From Andrena cerasifolii (Eukaryota > Arthropoda > Insecta > Hymenoptera > Andrenidae): a stretch of 64,000 nucleotides of DNA. Shown here piece after piece: positions 57,301-64,000 of this stretch. Both the position numbers and the translations under genes were made by a program. The notes beneath the pieces are model-generated. The model was not told where the DNA came from and did no database searches. It worked only from the letters and a program-made list of their open reading frames with translations. Position 1 is the stretch's first letter. The number at the start of each line of letters is the position of its first letter. The stretch spans positions 27,309,001-27,373,000 of the forward strand of contig NC_135119.1 of assembly GCF_050908995.1 (NCBI RefSeq). Direction: 5' to 3'.

Positions 57301-59937
57301 ACGTTGAAGGAGCACATCCTGGGTTTTGGGAATCTGAGAACGTTGCTTTGGCTGTCTGTCGCTTCACTGCCTTTGTTAGGGTCCACGTGGACTTTGACTG
57401 TCCTTAATGCGTCTGAGAATTCTCCAACGTTGTCTTACCTGCTGAGTATATCGATTGTTGTTCACGCGGCGTTCAGTTTGATCGGTTACTGCTTTATTAA
57501 TGGCAGGGTGAGGAGAAATCTGTATCTGAGCGTGCTGAGGTGTATTGGGAAGAAGACGCCTTTGCTGGAGGGGAGCATGGGGAATGGGAGCAGCAGTCAG
57601 AACGTGAATGGTCACTCGGTAGGTCTAGTAATTCTAAATTGCAGAAGTTATGCTAGATTTAGCTATTGAAAAGTAGGGGATGTTAAAACTAAAGTTAGCA
57701 ATTCGAAATTAGGGGAAGTTATACTACATTTAGCAATCAAAATTAAATGAAATAATACTAGATCTAATAATTGAAAAGTAAGAAAAATAATCCTACCTCA
57801 ACCACCCGAAAAAGTAAAAACACCTAATGATATTATGACGACATTTACAGCGATCTGCGTTAGCATACTCCTCGACCTACAGTGGAGCGGAGTCAGTGTG
57901 TAGACGGGTCCACGTGGGGGTTTCGACGAGCAGTACAACTTCTCGAAGTACAAACAAGACTGGGTCCAGTCCGTATCGCAGCGACACGCACTTGAGGCAC
58001 ACGTCGACCTCTACAAGTAACTACAACAGCGATAGGGATCCCTACATGTCCTCTAGGAGTCACCGATCGGCTCTACATTCCAGACAAGGTACTGATCAAA
58101 ACCATCGATCCCGCGCGCTTCTGTAATAATACCAAGCTGCCCAACGAATTCAGTAATAATTGCAGTGATTTACAGAAGCGACGGAGCCAAGGAGTCAACG
58201 GAGGGACTCTGAATCGGATTCGGATGGTTCCCAAGCGGAGGGTGGAGGGAGGAGCCTGGACCTAGCGAGTTCCCACAGCTCCGACGAAGAAGACGTCACG
58301 TCGAGGTCCCACAGGAACATGGGCGTCTCCACCCAGCAGCCTGTCACGCACAGCTACCTGCCCAACATCCACGCCAACCCCACCGAACACTTGAACATAC
58401 TTTGCTCAAACACAGAACTCTTCCCGAACATTAAACCGATCTATGCGCCCAGATGGAGTTCCCAATTACCAGAGGCGTACTTATCGTCCAATGGTGAGTG
58501 TCTCTAAGCCCTGTCCTGATAACTAAGTACCTCAGATTATACATATACACATGTACACGGTGTCTTTTTTAGTAATGGATGTTCGAGGAAGCCAGTGGTC
58601 GGGGGGCACCATCTCCGACAACGAAATGGCTTCGAACAAGACATCCAGTCCGAATCCACTGCCTTACCCTGATATCAGTTCGCCCCAAAAGAGCCAGCCG
58701 GATGAAAATTACTCGGAGGGCGAGGAGAAGCTCCACCACCTAGGGGAGAAGTATTTGTTCCCCTACACCGCTGAGGAAGATCACACAGTGTCGCCCACCC
58801 CGTACATGCTGCCCATGGCTTCCCGCATTCTTGCGTCCAGCATGAGCCACCACTCCCAGAACTCTAACCACGAGAACATGAGCGGCTCGGAGAAGTACGG
58901 AAGCTTGAAGCGAGGCCAGAGCCTGCACGGGTCTCAGCACGACAATCTTAGTGGTTCGGAGAGATATGGTAGCTTGAAACGAGGGAAAATGACCCCGACA
59001 GTGTTGGAGGACTCGCCGGAGTATATTTTACCCATGAGTGGGAGAATACTGTCCAGCTCGTTGACCCACGATCTGCAGCACAGCAACGAGTTGGCTGCGC
59101 TCAGGCAGCAGCAACAGCAGCAGCAGTACGAGCAGACTATCACTGAAACCGAGTAAGTATTAAGTAGTACTTGTGTGGAGGATACTTGGAAAAAGAGCTG
59201 GGCAGTTTGAATAGTTAAGGAAGGATGAATCGAAGAATCTCTCTCTCTGGTGCGTAAATGGTAATGAGGTACTTGGGTGTATTGAGGATATCGAGTAATT
59301 AGGGGGGAATTGAGTGATTGGATCTTTCTGTGAGTGTTGTGTAACTGAACGAAGACAGTGGAATAAGAAGAAAATATGATGTTTGGGTTTATTTTAAAGA
59401 AGGGTGGGTTCAAAGCTAATTTTTTAATTCAAGAAAGTCGAATCCGAGAATTTGCAAGGTTTCGAAATTCTCGAAATTCAAGAAACTCGAAACTTTCTGA
59501 ACTCGACATTTGAAGTGCTGATTCTGTTTAATAAGTGGAATATCTTGTTTCAGTTTCGAATGACGATAAAAGTGACAGTTTCGAGTTCTCGAAACTCAAA
59601 ATTTTCTTCAATTTCAAAGTTTCGATGCTTTGAGAATTCTATCTCTAATGATAAATCTTCGTAATGCCCAGCTCTGTAATAAAATAATTCCTTTTACAAA
59701 TAACCATGAGAAATATGTACTGCCCAACTAACTCTACATTCTCTATAATTCACGCTTGCCCTGGGAAACGAAAATAATTAGCGAAGAGGTAAGCCTCCAA
59801 AAGAAAGCTAATTATCGCCCGAACACCACCTAATTATTTGTATATGTCATTTACATCGACCCCCCAGTGTGCACTTATTAATTCCACCTAACTTATGCTG
59901 TTCCAGGAAGGATACTAATGCGGAAACGTCAGTGTGA
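44924..59937 (+). CDS. stan: starry night / flamingo (CELSR-family atypical cadherin, seven-pass adhesion GPCR)
   Basis: Stan is the core planar-cell-polarity cadherin: it bridges neighbouring cells by homophilic contact and acts with Frizzled and Van Gogh; it also guides axons and dendrites. Twelve coding exons join in phase: 44924-45366, 47495-49048, 49551-50391, 51280-55198, 55300-55666, 55743-55958, 56030-56602, 57192-57618, 57851-58088, 58176-58493, 58573-59152 and 59907-59937. The total is 9507 bp, 3168 residues. Order: signal peptide (1-22), N-terminal domain, nine cadherin repeats (about 259-1216), EGF/LamG/EGF/LamG/EGF/laminin-EGF (about 1327-2050), HormR (about 2059-2112), GAIN/GPS (to about 2479), seven membrane helices (about 2508-2747) and cytoplasmic tail. 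The start is the ATG in GCCGCCATGG. Vertebrate CELSRs are about 2900-3300 residues, so the model is full-length. Exon borders are read from splice consensus and phase only. Confidence 0.96.
45367..47494 (+). other. stan intron 1
   Basis: GTGATT donor to CTACGCGCTAG acceptor, 2128 bp. The acceptor has only a modest pyrimidine tract. No coding or repeat structure is recognised beyond AT-rich stretches. Confidence 0.7.
47495..49048 (+). CDS. stan: stan exon 2: remainder of N-terminal domain and cadherin repeats 1-3 plus start of 4
   Basis: After a Cys-containing segment (LRCGMESRLTD) and a basic RRVRREL stretch that looks like a furin-type site, the repeats begin at YFEQPLYVAAVEEE. Calcium-binding motifs are intact: LDRE, DPDTGRVTT, VLDNNDHAPSF, DDNDNYPQF and DVNDNAPRF. 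It ends in phase 2 within LDREQCSR, and the next exon resumes YQFTVVAADSG. Confidence 0.93.
49223..49461. mobile_element. hAT-type MITE in stan intron 2
   Basis: Termini CAGGGGCAGATTTG and, inversely, CAGAGGTGGATTTG are flanked by TTGACAAG and CTGATAAA, a decayed 8-bp duplication (5 of 8). The interior is a run of about eight imperfect units of roughly 20 bp resembling CCCAAAATTTGTCGCTTCC. Related sequence occurs at 18108 and 62015-62307. Confidence 0.6.
49551..50391 (+). CDS. stan: stan exon 3: cadherin repeats 4-6 and start of 7
   Basis: An acceptor CCTCTTTCAG restores the Arg codon and reads YQFTVVAADSG. Motifs DVNDNDPYF, LDYKQEKRF, DANNFSPVF, LDREQVPAY and DVNDNAPTF mark the repeat borders. 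In one of them (DANNFSPVF) the usual DxNDN is altered to DANNF, suggesting a weaker calcium site between repeats 5 and 6. It ends in phase 0 at GTAAGA. Confidence 0.93.
50418..50522. repeat. Short foldback in stan intron 3
   Basis: GACTCTCACCATGCCTCGCC at the left is answered inversely at the right (GACTCCCACTACGCCTCGCC). The interior is about 65 bp and CpG-rich. It starts only 27 bp after the exon 3 donor. It is probably a small MITE. Confidence 0.6.
50599..50990. mobile_element. MITE with terminal inverted repeats of about 40 bp in stan intron 3
   Basis: The left TCAGTCATATATAATAATAA then TTAACGGAGATATGGGT is repeated inversely at the right (CTTCAGCCATATATAATAAT then AATTAATGGAGATATGGGT). 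The element is about 392 bp with no coding sequence. Confidence 0.65.
51280..55198 (+). CDS. stan: stan exon 4 (3.9 kb): cadherin 7-9, EGF/LamG array, HormR, start of GAIN
   Basis: One giant exon. Cadherin repeats 7-9 end near LSVRLI, with DVNDSPPAF and DVNDNAPVL borders. EGF-like modules follow (CVREPCLNFEEC, CYSNPCLNGGTC, CTPGVCKEGSQC), then LamG 1 (NGLLLYNGRYNEKHDFVALE), an EGF (CASTPCRNNGKC), LamG 2 (TALSLRTRAKQAFLM, ADGQWHRVEI), two EGFs, a laminin-type EGF (CHCDESKGYDPAC) and a HormR domain (RSYAEGLWWPRTKFG, then CDDKLGGWQEPDLFNC). The helical GAIN-A segment follows (EAVNLTKNMYGADLLIAESL). It ends in phase 1 at GTAAGT. Confidence 0.95.
55300..55958 (+). CDS. stan: stan exons 5 and 6: GAIN domain
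   Basis: Exon 5 (55300-55666) and exon 6 (55743-55958) are separated by a 76-bp intron (GTAAAC to CTCTTACAG). They encode the beta-rich GAIN-B part, including FGPSITFPKYNNYM, RVPLSVLG, SVRWGVEVAVGSPVVTVSVL and the first GPS cysteine/tryptophan pair in QCVHWSTARG. The exon 6 donor is GTATAG, and a 71-bp intron leads to an ATTCCAG acceptor at 56029. A nearer TATAG at about 56013 would give a different frame. Confidence 0.88.
56030..56602 (+). CDS. stan: stan exon 7: GPS site and transmembrane helices 1 to about 4
   Basis: The GPS continues GEWSRMGCTTE and VNCSCLQLSTFALL, where the autoproteolysis tripeptide reads Q-L-S rather than H-L-S/T. Helix 1 is SAFMLALPLLLSALLILSLI. Later helices contain NLVMCVFIAEVLYLIAL and GLHYAWLSTFSWTLVDSIHL. 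The donor must be the GTACGT at 56603: this makes the junction FYF-CWLS in frame with exon 8. The GTAAAT four bases later would shift the frame. Confidence 0.9.
56603..57191 (+). other. stan intron 7, AT-rich
   Basis: A 589-bp intron with an AT-only microsatellite-like stretch around 56830-56890 (TATATTATAATTATATATTA and similar). No coding or mobile element is identified. Confidence 0.6.
57192..57618 (+). CDS. stan: stan exon 8: transmembrane helices 5-7
   Basis: CWLSIYETVIWSLIGP, FLNFCILIMSVRAAFTLKEH, GFGNLRTLLWLSVASLPLLG and SYLLSISIVVHAAFSLIGYC are helices and loops highly typical of CELSR/Stan. It closes with the post-TM7 basic stretch GRVRRNLYLSVLRCIGKK. It ends in phase 0 at GTAGGT. 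Confidence 0.92.
57851..58493 (+). CDS. stan: stan exons 9 and 10: proximal cytoplasmic tail
   Basis: Exon 9 (57851-58088) is Ser/Thr-rich: RSALAYSSTYSGAESVC, TSRSTNKTGSSPYRSDTHLR. Exon 10 (58176-58493) has a Ser/Asp tract (RRDSESDSDGSQAEGGGRSL, DLASSHSSDDEED) characteristic of insect Stan, then ILCSNTELFPNIKPIYAPRW. An 87-bp intron divides them. The tail contains many potential kinase sites. Confidence 0.88.
58573..59152 (+). CDS. stan: stan exon 11: distal tail with duplicated motif
   Basis: It encodes VMDVRGSQWSGGTISDNEMA, an acidic EGEEKLHHLGEKYLFPY block and two similar modules: YMLPMASRILASS with SGSEKYGSLKRG, and SGSERYGSLKRG with YILPMSGRILSSS. A short Gln tract (CAG/CAA) and ITETE follow. 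The exon ends at GTAAGT inside GAG-TAAGT. If unspliced, the reading frame stops at once (TAA at 59154-59156). Confidence 0.88.
59907..59937 (+). CDS. stan: stan exon 12: PDZ-binding C-terminus
   Basis: The acceptor CTGTTCCAG is followed by one base completing GAG, then KDTNAETSV and TGA (59935-59937). The last residues T-S-V form a class I PDZ ligand (S/T-x-V). The exon carries only 31 coding bases and is too short to be found by ORF length. Phase and peptide both support it. Confidence 0.75.
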
Positions 59938-61311
59938 CGAGCTCCGTGCTACAAACAAACACCGTACAAAGTAATATAACGTACTATTAGCTTAAAACTC
60001 AAATAATTATATATATATATATATATACACATATATGCTACAGTCAAAGCGTGGAGTACAGTAAATATACACACTTAGAGATGAACGTCCACATTTACTG
60101 ACTCACTTTACTACAGCCACACGAATAGTTGACCCAGTTCCATAGAACCTCATCAAATTCCCCAAATTTACATACAGTTTCACACAGAAGGGATCATCTA
60201 TCTAATATATATCACTAGAAATTAGGAATCCTTGGGTTTATATTTCAAAGTCATCTCAAATGATACACACAATCTATTACATCGTTACGAATCAGACAAT
60301 CAGATTATTCTCAGTTCGGCCAAACTTTTAGCCTCTAATTTACGTAGTACAGTGACAGCAAATGTGCACACATTTACCAACAAGTGTACACGTACACCGG
60401 CGTTGATTACGCTTTGACTGTGCCATATATAAATATTTCTTGGGACCGTTACCGTCCCAAGGTATATTTTAAGAGCGGCCATGACTGTACTTACGACGTT
60501 AGCCATATCGATTAGTATGTATGTGTGAGTGCCTGTCCGTATCTATATACATACGCTTGTCGTCATTTCGTTTCGTGTGATCTTAAGCTCCCGATACGGA
60601 AGCGATCTCCCCCGGCGTCCTCGTGTCTATCCCCGATCACCCACGATCGATCCAGATCGACGCGAGGGCTCGGAGGGGCACAGATGATCTCTAGTTTCAT
60701 TTCATCGTTCGTGTAATTAAACATCAACTACTCCTTTCCTTAGTACCTTAATTTCTTAACTCAGTATTGTGCAATGTATACATTCCACTTCCATTTTACA
60801 TTTAGATCCCCTCTATTATCTCTCTCTTCTCCCCGAAACGAAGAAGAAAATGTTTACAATGTTTCTTTCTTTTTATACATGCCATGGAAGAAGCGTACAA
60901 CTGTGCGGCGCAATTTTCATAGTTTTGTATATATTTATACGAAAAGAATGTGACAAAATACATAATTTATATATATCCTTCCATTCGGCTTCCGCCACTT
61001 TCCGACCCTCCGCGCGGGGTGTAAAGCGCGAGACAGTCGCGGTGTTCGTAAACGAATATGCACATTGAAGTCCAACATCAGATTTTTCATTCACAAATAT
61101 TCTAATCAATAGAAGTTTATCCTTCTTTTGAATAGAATATCGTGGAGCCAAAATACGATCTTGAATTTACAAGTGTTTTACAGGTTCGTCCATGTACACC
61201 TTCAGTTACATCCTCTGCGTTCTTAGCTGTTCAGGCGACAGCAGTGTACGAGTCTTCACCAAAGTCTGGTTGATAAAAATTACCTTTATTCTCATCGAAA
61301 ATATAAATAAA
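59938..61311 (+). other. Probable stan 3' untranslated region
   Basis: AT-rich sequence after the stop, with a (TA)n microsatellite at about 60008-60030. Candidate poly(A) signals are ATTAAA at about 60715 and AATAAA at 61306-61311. On the other strand an AATAAA (TTTATT at 61285-61290) could serve the convergent gene, so the two 3' UTRs may overlap. UTR length cannot be read from sequence alone. Confidence 0.5.
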
Positions 61312-61724
61312 TTACAAAATATATATAGTTTGGTTAGTATATCCGGAAGATCGTCGTCTCTACCGCAAAGTCAGTGTTTCTCTTCCGCTATATCGCGACG
61401 AACGCCGAGAACCACCTACCTCGTGATTCAAAATACTGTCCCACATCAACGTGGCTCCCCGCGACGTTTGAATACCGCTCATTTCTGCTTTTCTCTACCA
61501 AGGTGTGATCCATGTCAAGTTACAGAATTTTCAAGACTTCTTTTTCATTCGATTATTACAGGATTCTCTTACGCAGTAAGGGGCATTGCTCGAACGAATC
61601 CAGTCGGGTTTTAGCGTTTGAGGTTAGGTCCAGTAACTACGGGGCGAACCCACAAACGGGATTCGCTCGACTGTGGCAGCAGCACATAGATTAACCGCGT
61701 TATGAACTAGGAAATTCGTCGTTG

Positions 61725-61892
61725 CTACACAGTGCTCTCTGTGTCGGCCGCCACCGATAATGTTTGCATTTTTGGCACAGAGTAATTCTCGGAGTGGCCG
61801 TGCGACTGTGCGCGACTCGAGGCTCTTTCCAAGGTCGACGGGGCTGAGGGGGTGTCTTGGTGCGCCTTGGGCGGTATCGGCGGCGGGCTCAC
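61725..61892 (-). CDS. Terminal exon of the proline-rich protein
   Basis: Phase 0 after AACTTTCAG, it encodes 55 residues from VSPPPIPPKAHQDTPSAPST to ADTESTV and stop. PPIPPK is a typical SH3 ligand, and TESTV fits class I PDZ binding. The stop lies about 440 bp from a candidate poly(A) signal on this strand. Confidence 0.72.
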   Translation of the reverse strand: MSPPPIPPKAHQDTPSAPSTLERASSRAQSHGHSENYSVPKMQTLSVAADTESTV

Positions 61893-63907
61893 CTGAAAGT
61901 TGAAGGAGATCAGGATAAACTGATCACAAATTATTGCACATTGCAGACTGTGTCTTACACATGGATTGCTAGAGAAGTATTTTATGTTGGGGAGTTTTCA
62001 AGCAACTTGGGCAGCAGCGGATTTGGAGATTTGGCGCCCCCAGGGTGACAAGCATCTGCCGCCCTTTCCGTGAAATATTAATTTTAATTTTAAAGATTTG
62101 AGACAATTTTAAAATTAATTCAATATGACTACTCGTGTATAAGTTATTACTAATTTGTTAGATAAAAGGAAAGTGAATTGTTTTTAAAGTTGCCTCAAGC
62201 TTTTGTGTTTCAACGTTTTTCAATTCCTTTCGCCCAAATTTTGTCGCTCCTCAAAATTGGATGCTCCCAAAAATTTATCTCTTAGCCGATACACAAATCC
62301 GCCCTTGGTAGTGAGGTTGACTTAAGGTGGTTCCTCCTTCTGAGGCCCAAATAACAGGTGTATCTTCAGAAATTTATAGAGAATAAACTACTGGGTGGAT
62401 TGTTCTCAAATTTTGAATACACGGCCAATGAATGTGTGCAAGAATGTCCTCAAATTTGTCATATATAGTCAATGAATATGTATGAGATTGTTTATTCTCC
62501 ACAAATTTCTAAAAATGCCCTTATTTCCTAGACCCCAGAAGGAGGAACCTCCTCAATTCCTTCTGTAAGACATAATCTGCTGAAGGGAGACCTTATCATG
62601 ATAACTTTCCACATAGTGTAACAATTACCTCTTGACCAGGTAGGGAGTGTGACCCCTGAAATGTGCCGCTGGCGAAATTGCCCGTGGAGACATTGAGCGC
62701 GTTGATCATAGACGGCGGCGAGATGTTCATGATGTCGTTGCACCTGGTCCGTGGCTCGAAGTCCTCGTAGCCGAGGTTGTTCAGGTTGGTCAAGTGGGAC
62801 TGGAAGTCCAGCAAACTGGCTGTGGATATACCGCTGTCGCGATGGTCGTTCGGCTCGTTTTGCGCCTCTGAGTCGTCGTCGGTGCTCCACTCCGTGTTAC
62901 GTTTGTACGCTAAACGCTTCGGTGGCGCGGGTGGCACGACTGCGTTTGTGTTGGAATCTCTCTTATCAGGCGCTGAAACAGGAAGAGCAAAGATTTATTA
63001 ACACTATGATTCAGATTTAATTAGCTCCGGCTCTGTTTGTCGATTATATTGCACACGGAAGAATTTGATCTGCTATTGCTTAGCACTCCAATTCTGCACA
63101 GCCTTTTGTTTGACCTTAGAAATACATAGCAGGCTGCTAAAAAAATTTAATGTTCTCTAGAAACGTGTCAGTAGACGCTAGAATTAATATTCTAGCTTTC
63201 ACTCCCCAATTCGATTTTCTTAGCGTAAAGAAAAGGCATCTGCTGAAAATGTCTTTCGAAAGATACCTAAAGAGAAATTCAGGATTTTTTAGAAACTTCT
63301 AGTAAATTCTAAATTAAGTAAACTAAGTGAATTTTGAAATATTCAAATATTCAATATTCAAAATATCAGATACACTTTAAAAGTGTCACGCTGTCGGTCT
63401 AGGGTTAATAACTAATAGGGTTGGTAAGGAGAAACTTCCCCTTCCTTTCTTCAGGACCACAGTATTTAGAAATTGCAATGGCAATGTTTACAATATTCAC
63501 AGTATTACAGAAAATACGATGCTATATTCTGAAAATGGAACTCACTGCAACCTCTGGGTGGCAGTGGTGGCGCGGCTTCCGGGCCAGGCTCGCTCCAGGA
63601 GGTCCTCAGACCAGTCTGATCGAGGCTATCCGTGGGCGTCGGCAGAGAGTGTCGCAAAGGTAACTTTGGGCTCAAAGGTTTGCTCAGAGATCTCTGATGA
63701 GTGGGTCTTGGTGGCGTGGTCCCATAGCCGACTGAACGTGGTCGTACTTCGCGCTGAGGGATAGGTGGTGGACCGCCGTCTACTTTTGTATAGAAACCTT
63801 CATCCTCCAATTGCCCGTCGCTGTCTCCATGGGAGGACCTAGAGCCCGCCGTGTCCAAAGTAGCTGGTCGTTGCTTTTCATTAACAGGCAACGGAGGTAA
63901 CGGTGAG
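61725..63907 (-). CDS. 3' exons of a proline-rich, PDZ-ligand-ending protein (unidentified; DOCK-like tail possible)
   Basis: Three minus-strand exons join in phase: 63907-63546, 62972-62629 and 61892-61725 (stop TAG at 61727-61725). Acceptors are ACTTTTAG, TGTTTCAG and AACTTTCAG; donors are GTGAGT and GTAATT. The peptide is disordered and rich in SH3-ligand motifs (SSPLPPLP, GGPPPIPQR, AAPPLPPRG, VPPAPPKR, SPPPIPPK). It also has DSGISTASLLDF and the C-terminus SVAADTESTV, a class I PDZ ligand. It looks like the tail of a signalling scaffold or exchange factor. DOCK3/4 (Sponge) and DOCK1 proteins have comparable proline-rich tails, some with PDZ ligands, but the catalytic part is outside the window and I cannot confirm the family. 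The gene is convergent with stan. Confidence 0.75.
62015..62307. mobile_element. hAT-type MITE remnant in the penultimate intron
   Basis: The left CAGCGGATTTGGAGATTTGG and the right (inversely CCAAGGGCGGATTTGTGTAT) resemble the element in stan intron 2 (49223-49461). The right half has the same CCCAAATTTTGTCGCTCC-type units. Confidence 0.5.
62629..62972 (-). CDS. Internal exon of the proline-rich protein
   Basis: Starts with two bases completing Thr after TGTTTCAG and encodes PDKRDSNTNAVVPPAPPKR, NTEWSTDDDSEAQNE, DSGISTASLLDF and SLPGQE. It ends in phase 0 at GTAATT. It is acidic and Ser-rich with no folded domain. Confidence 0.7.
62973..63545 (-). other. Intron of the proline-rich protein gene
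   Basis: A 573-bp AT-rich interval between a GTGAGT donor (63545-63540) and a TGTTTCAG acceptor. I see nothing else in it. Confidence 0.6.
63546..63907 (-). CDS. Upstream proline-rich exon
   Basis: After ACTTTTAG it encodes SPLPPLPVNEKQRPATLD, SRSSHGDSDGQLEDEGF, GGPPPIPQREVRPRSVGYG, a basic/Ser segment (RSLSKPLSPKLPLRHSL) and AAPPLPPRGC. It ends in phase 1 at GTGAGT. The reading frame that continues past this donor into TTCCATTTTC is intronic. Confidence 0.7.
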
Positions 63908-63976
63908 CTAAAAGTCAAAATACAGAATTCAGTTACAATTACCTGAAGAGACTCCTCAAACTATGAGAAAGCAGAC

Positions 63977-64000
63977 CAGAGATGGGCAACATTTTTATTT
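63977..64000 (+). mobile_element. Left end of an AGAGATGGGCAA-family MITE, cut by window edge
   Basis: CAGAGATGGGCAACATTTTT is nearly identical to the terminal sequence of the copies at 39124-39299 and 44640-44764. Confidence 0.55.

Noticed and set aside
1..64000. CRISPR arrays, operons, phage or bacterial defence systems
   Set aside because: Tandem repeats here are contiguous minisatellites without regular unique spacers; genes are intron-containing and animal.

Overview
The window is animal nuclear DNA and almost certainly insect, probably Hymenoptera. The genes are split by short GT-AG introns, intergenic DNA is AT-rich with CpG-rich islands, and MITE-type transposons are abundant. The genus is not identifiable from the sequence alone. 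I see no bacterial, phage, CRISPR or operon features.

Four protein-coding loci are supported. (1) A minus-strand plexin-domain-containing (PLXDC1/2-like) gene runs off the left edge. Its signal-peptide exon lies at 29062-29182 and is separated from the next exon (545-1008) by an intron of about 28 kb. (2) A minus-strand homologue of CFAP69, an armadillo-type ciliary/flagellar protein, occupies about 30652-34240. Several of its splice junctions are hard to reconcile in phase. (3) The main gene is starry night/flamingo (stan, the CELSR family), plus strand, 44924-59937. I reconstruct twelve coding exons that join in phase into a 3168-residue protein: signal peptide, nine cadherin repeats, EGF/LamG region, HormR, GAIN/GPS, seven-pass membrane region and a long cytoplasmic tail ending in a PDZ ligand. 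(4) At the right edge are three minus-strand exons of a proline-rich, SH3-ligand-bearing protein that also ends in a class I PDZ ligand. It is convergent with stan and not securely identified.

The rest is intron or intergenic DNA: the 28 kb first intron of the PLXDC gene, the region of about 10.5 kb upstream of stan, and introns inside stan. These hold transposon remnants and tandem repeats. They include hAT-type MITEs (two with recognisable 8-bp target duplications), TA-flanked mariner-type MITEs, a mariner/Tc1-type transposase relic, a possible piggyBac-like element, several large inverted repeats, a tRNA-like sequence and minisatellites of 27, 30, 32 and about 69 bp.

Functionally, stan is a core planar-cell-polarity cadherin-GPCR, CFAP69 belongs to motile-cilium and flagellum biology, and the PLXDC protein is a cell-surface receptor. 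Nothing suggests they act as a co-regulated cluster. I found no convincing new molecular system. The best leads are the alternative C-terminus and altered GPS tripeptide of stan, the irregular CFAP69 gene, and the nested or foldback MITEs.
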